In this document: in pieces, positions 14,934 through 15,401 of the stretch
Position numbering within the stretch: position 1 is the first letter of the stretch
Layout: each line of letters begins with the position of its first letter
From: Prevotellaceae bacterium
GTDB taxonomy: Bacteria; Bacteroidota; Bacteroidia; Bacteroidales; UBA932
Length of the DNA: 15,401 bases
Direction: 5' to 3'
Assembly (NCBI GenBank): GCA_031258915.1
Contig: JAIRMD010000023.1
Coordinates: 1 to 15,401 of the forward strand
Translations under genes and position numbers: made by a program
Notes under the pieces: model-generated
Database searches by the model: none
What the model saw: the letters and a program-made list of their open reading frames with translations, nothing else
What the model was told of the DNA's origin: nothing

Positions 14934-14998
14934 TAAAATCAAAAAATCGCACAAAGATAGCATTAAATTACCAAATTACACGCAAGCGCATAAAAATG

Positions 14999-15068
14999 GG
15001 GTGCATTTCAAATTGTCGCCCAAGCAATCCCGTAGGAATGAGCAAAAGCGACAATTTGAAATGCACCC
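14999..15068. repeat. Perfect 21-bp inverted repeat with a 28-nt loop (REP-like hairpin)
   Basis: Arm 14999-15019 is the exact reverse complement of arm 15048-15068. The key core is CATTTCAAATTG on the left and CAATTTGAAATG on the right. The 28-nt loop carries a nested imperfect hairpin AATCCCGTAGGAAT. It lies in the 315-bp gap between the phosphofructokinase start and the end of the rightmost gene. On the minus strand the stem is followed by CATTTTTATG, so it could also act as a weak terminator for that gene. Conservation of both arms suggests a dispersed palindromic element. Confidence 0.8.
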
Positions 15069-15215
15069 TTTGCTTCGTAGGGCGTTGCCCAGTCGTGGTC
15101 GGAAGAAAAATCGGCACATAGCTACTCGCATACAATTTTTGGCTACGGGTAGGGAAGACATGCGCAACCCTTGTTCGCACCGTCTGTAGTAAGGCTGCCT
15201 GGTGGCGGGTTCGCA
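15069..15215. other. Intergenic segment downstream of the rightmost gene
   Basis: No credible gene is seen. GGGCGTTGCCC (15079-15089) is a short palindrome, and TGCGCAACCC near 15160 can pair with GGGTTCGCA near 15207 with one bulge. Neither is followed by a clear T-run. Confidence 0.4.
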
Positions 15216-15401
15216 TTAGCCCTCACTTCTTAGCTTTTCCAGCACCTGCATAGCTTGGGCAATGGTGTTTACTAAGGGCACCACCAGCGAGAGCTTGCCG
15301 TTCTGCTCTTTTATTTTGAGCTGTAGCGGCTTTTGCGCTATCCGCTGCATGATGGTCTCAAATATAGCGCTTTTGTAGTAGGGGCTGAGCTGGTTGCCTA
15401 C
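15216..15401 (-). CDS. Unrecognised protein, C-terminal 61 residues only (cut by window edge)
   Basis: The minus-strand frame is open from the right edge to a TAA at 15216-15218. It reads VGNQLSPYYKSAIFETIMQR, then a KPLQLKIKEQNGKLSLVVPL segment and a helical end NTIAQAMQVLEKLRSEG. The composition (alternating charged and hydrophobic residues, likely strand pair then amphipathic helix) and the codon use look like a real soluble domain. There is too little to assign a family. It points the same way as the phosphofructokinase gene but is separated from it by 315 bp holding the inverted repeat. Confidence 0.55.
   Translation of the reverse strand, partial: VGNQLSPYYKSAIFETIMQRIAQKPLQLKIKEQNGKLSLVVPLVNTIAQAMQVLEKLRSEG

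Noticed and set aside
14911..15216. Short frames on both strands across the inverted repeat (up to 92 codons)
   Set aside because: They read through the palindrome arms on either strand and are low-complexity with no domain; they result from the repeat itself.

Overview
The window reads as chromosomal DNA of an anaerobic member of the Bacteroidota, most likely the order Bacteroidales. The reasons are protein types typical of that group (a NigD-like lipoprotein, a PPi-type phosphofructokinase, a long phosphoglucomutase, a Bacteroidota-style POT transporter and a serine-type sulfatase) and several intergenic matches to the Bacteroides primary promoter (TTTG, about 19-20 nt, TAnnTTTG). Shine-Dalgarno sequences are largely absent, coding DNA is GC-rich and intergenic DNA is AT-rich. 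The assignment is inferred from these features, not from an alignment.

Left end (1-960): a repeat-rich, gene-poor stretch with three minus-strand reading frames. These are the N-terminus of a secreted protein running off the left edge, a possible 34-residue one-helix membrane peptide, and a 102-residue secreted low-complexity protein. It contains a GC-rich palindromic repeat inside a signal-peptide region, a heptanucleotide tract, a 20-nt direct repeat, and a 14-bp tandem repeat (five perfect copies) that stops just before the first large gene.

Hydroxyproline/prolyl-peptide operon (961-6557, plus strand): three tightly packed genes. They encode a glycyl-radical enzyme whose sequence fits trans-4-hydroxy-L-proline dehydratase (HypD), a eukaryotic-size Xaa-Pro aminopeptidase P, and a proton-coupled oligopeptide (POT) transporter that overlaps the aminopeptidase by 4 nt. 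Read together they suggest uptake of small peptides, cleavage at X-Pro/X-Hyp bonds, and dehydration of released hydroxyproline to pyrroline-5-carboxylate. This is the most interesting system in the window. The radical-SAM activase that HypD needs is not here.

Middle (6558-8760): a promoter, a serine-type sulfatase, then tRNA-Thr(CGU) with its own promoter and a perfect 21-bp terminator palindrome.

Right half (8760-15401): core metabolism. Minus strand: fabG and, upstream of it, a phosphohexomutase. Divergent plus strand: folC. Convergent with folC: a NigD-like lipoprotein. Then a PPi-dependent phosphofructokinase, an intergenic region with a perfect 21-bp inverted repeat, and the C-terminus of an unrecognised protein running off the right edge.
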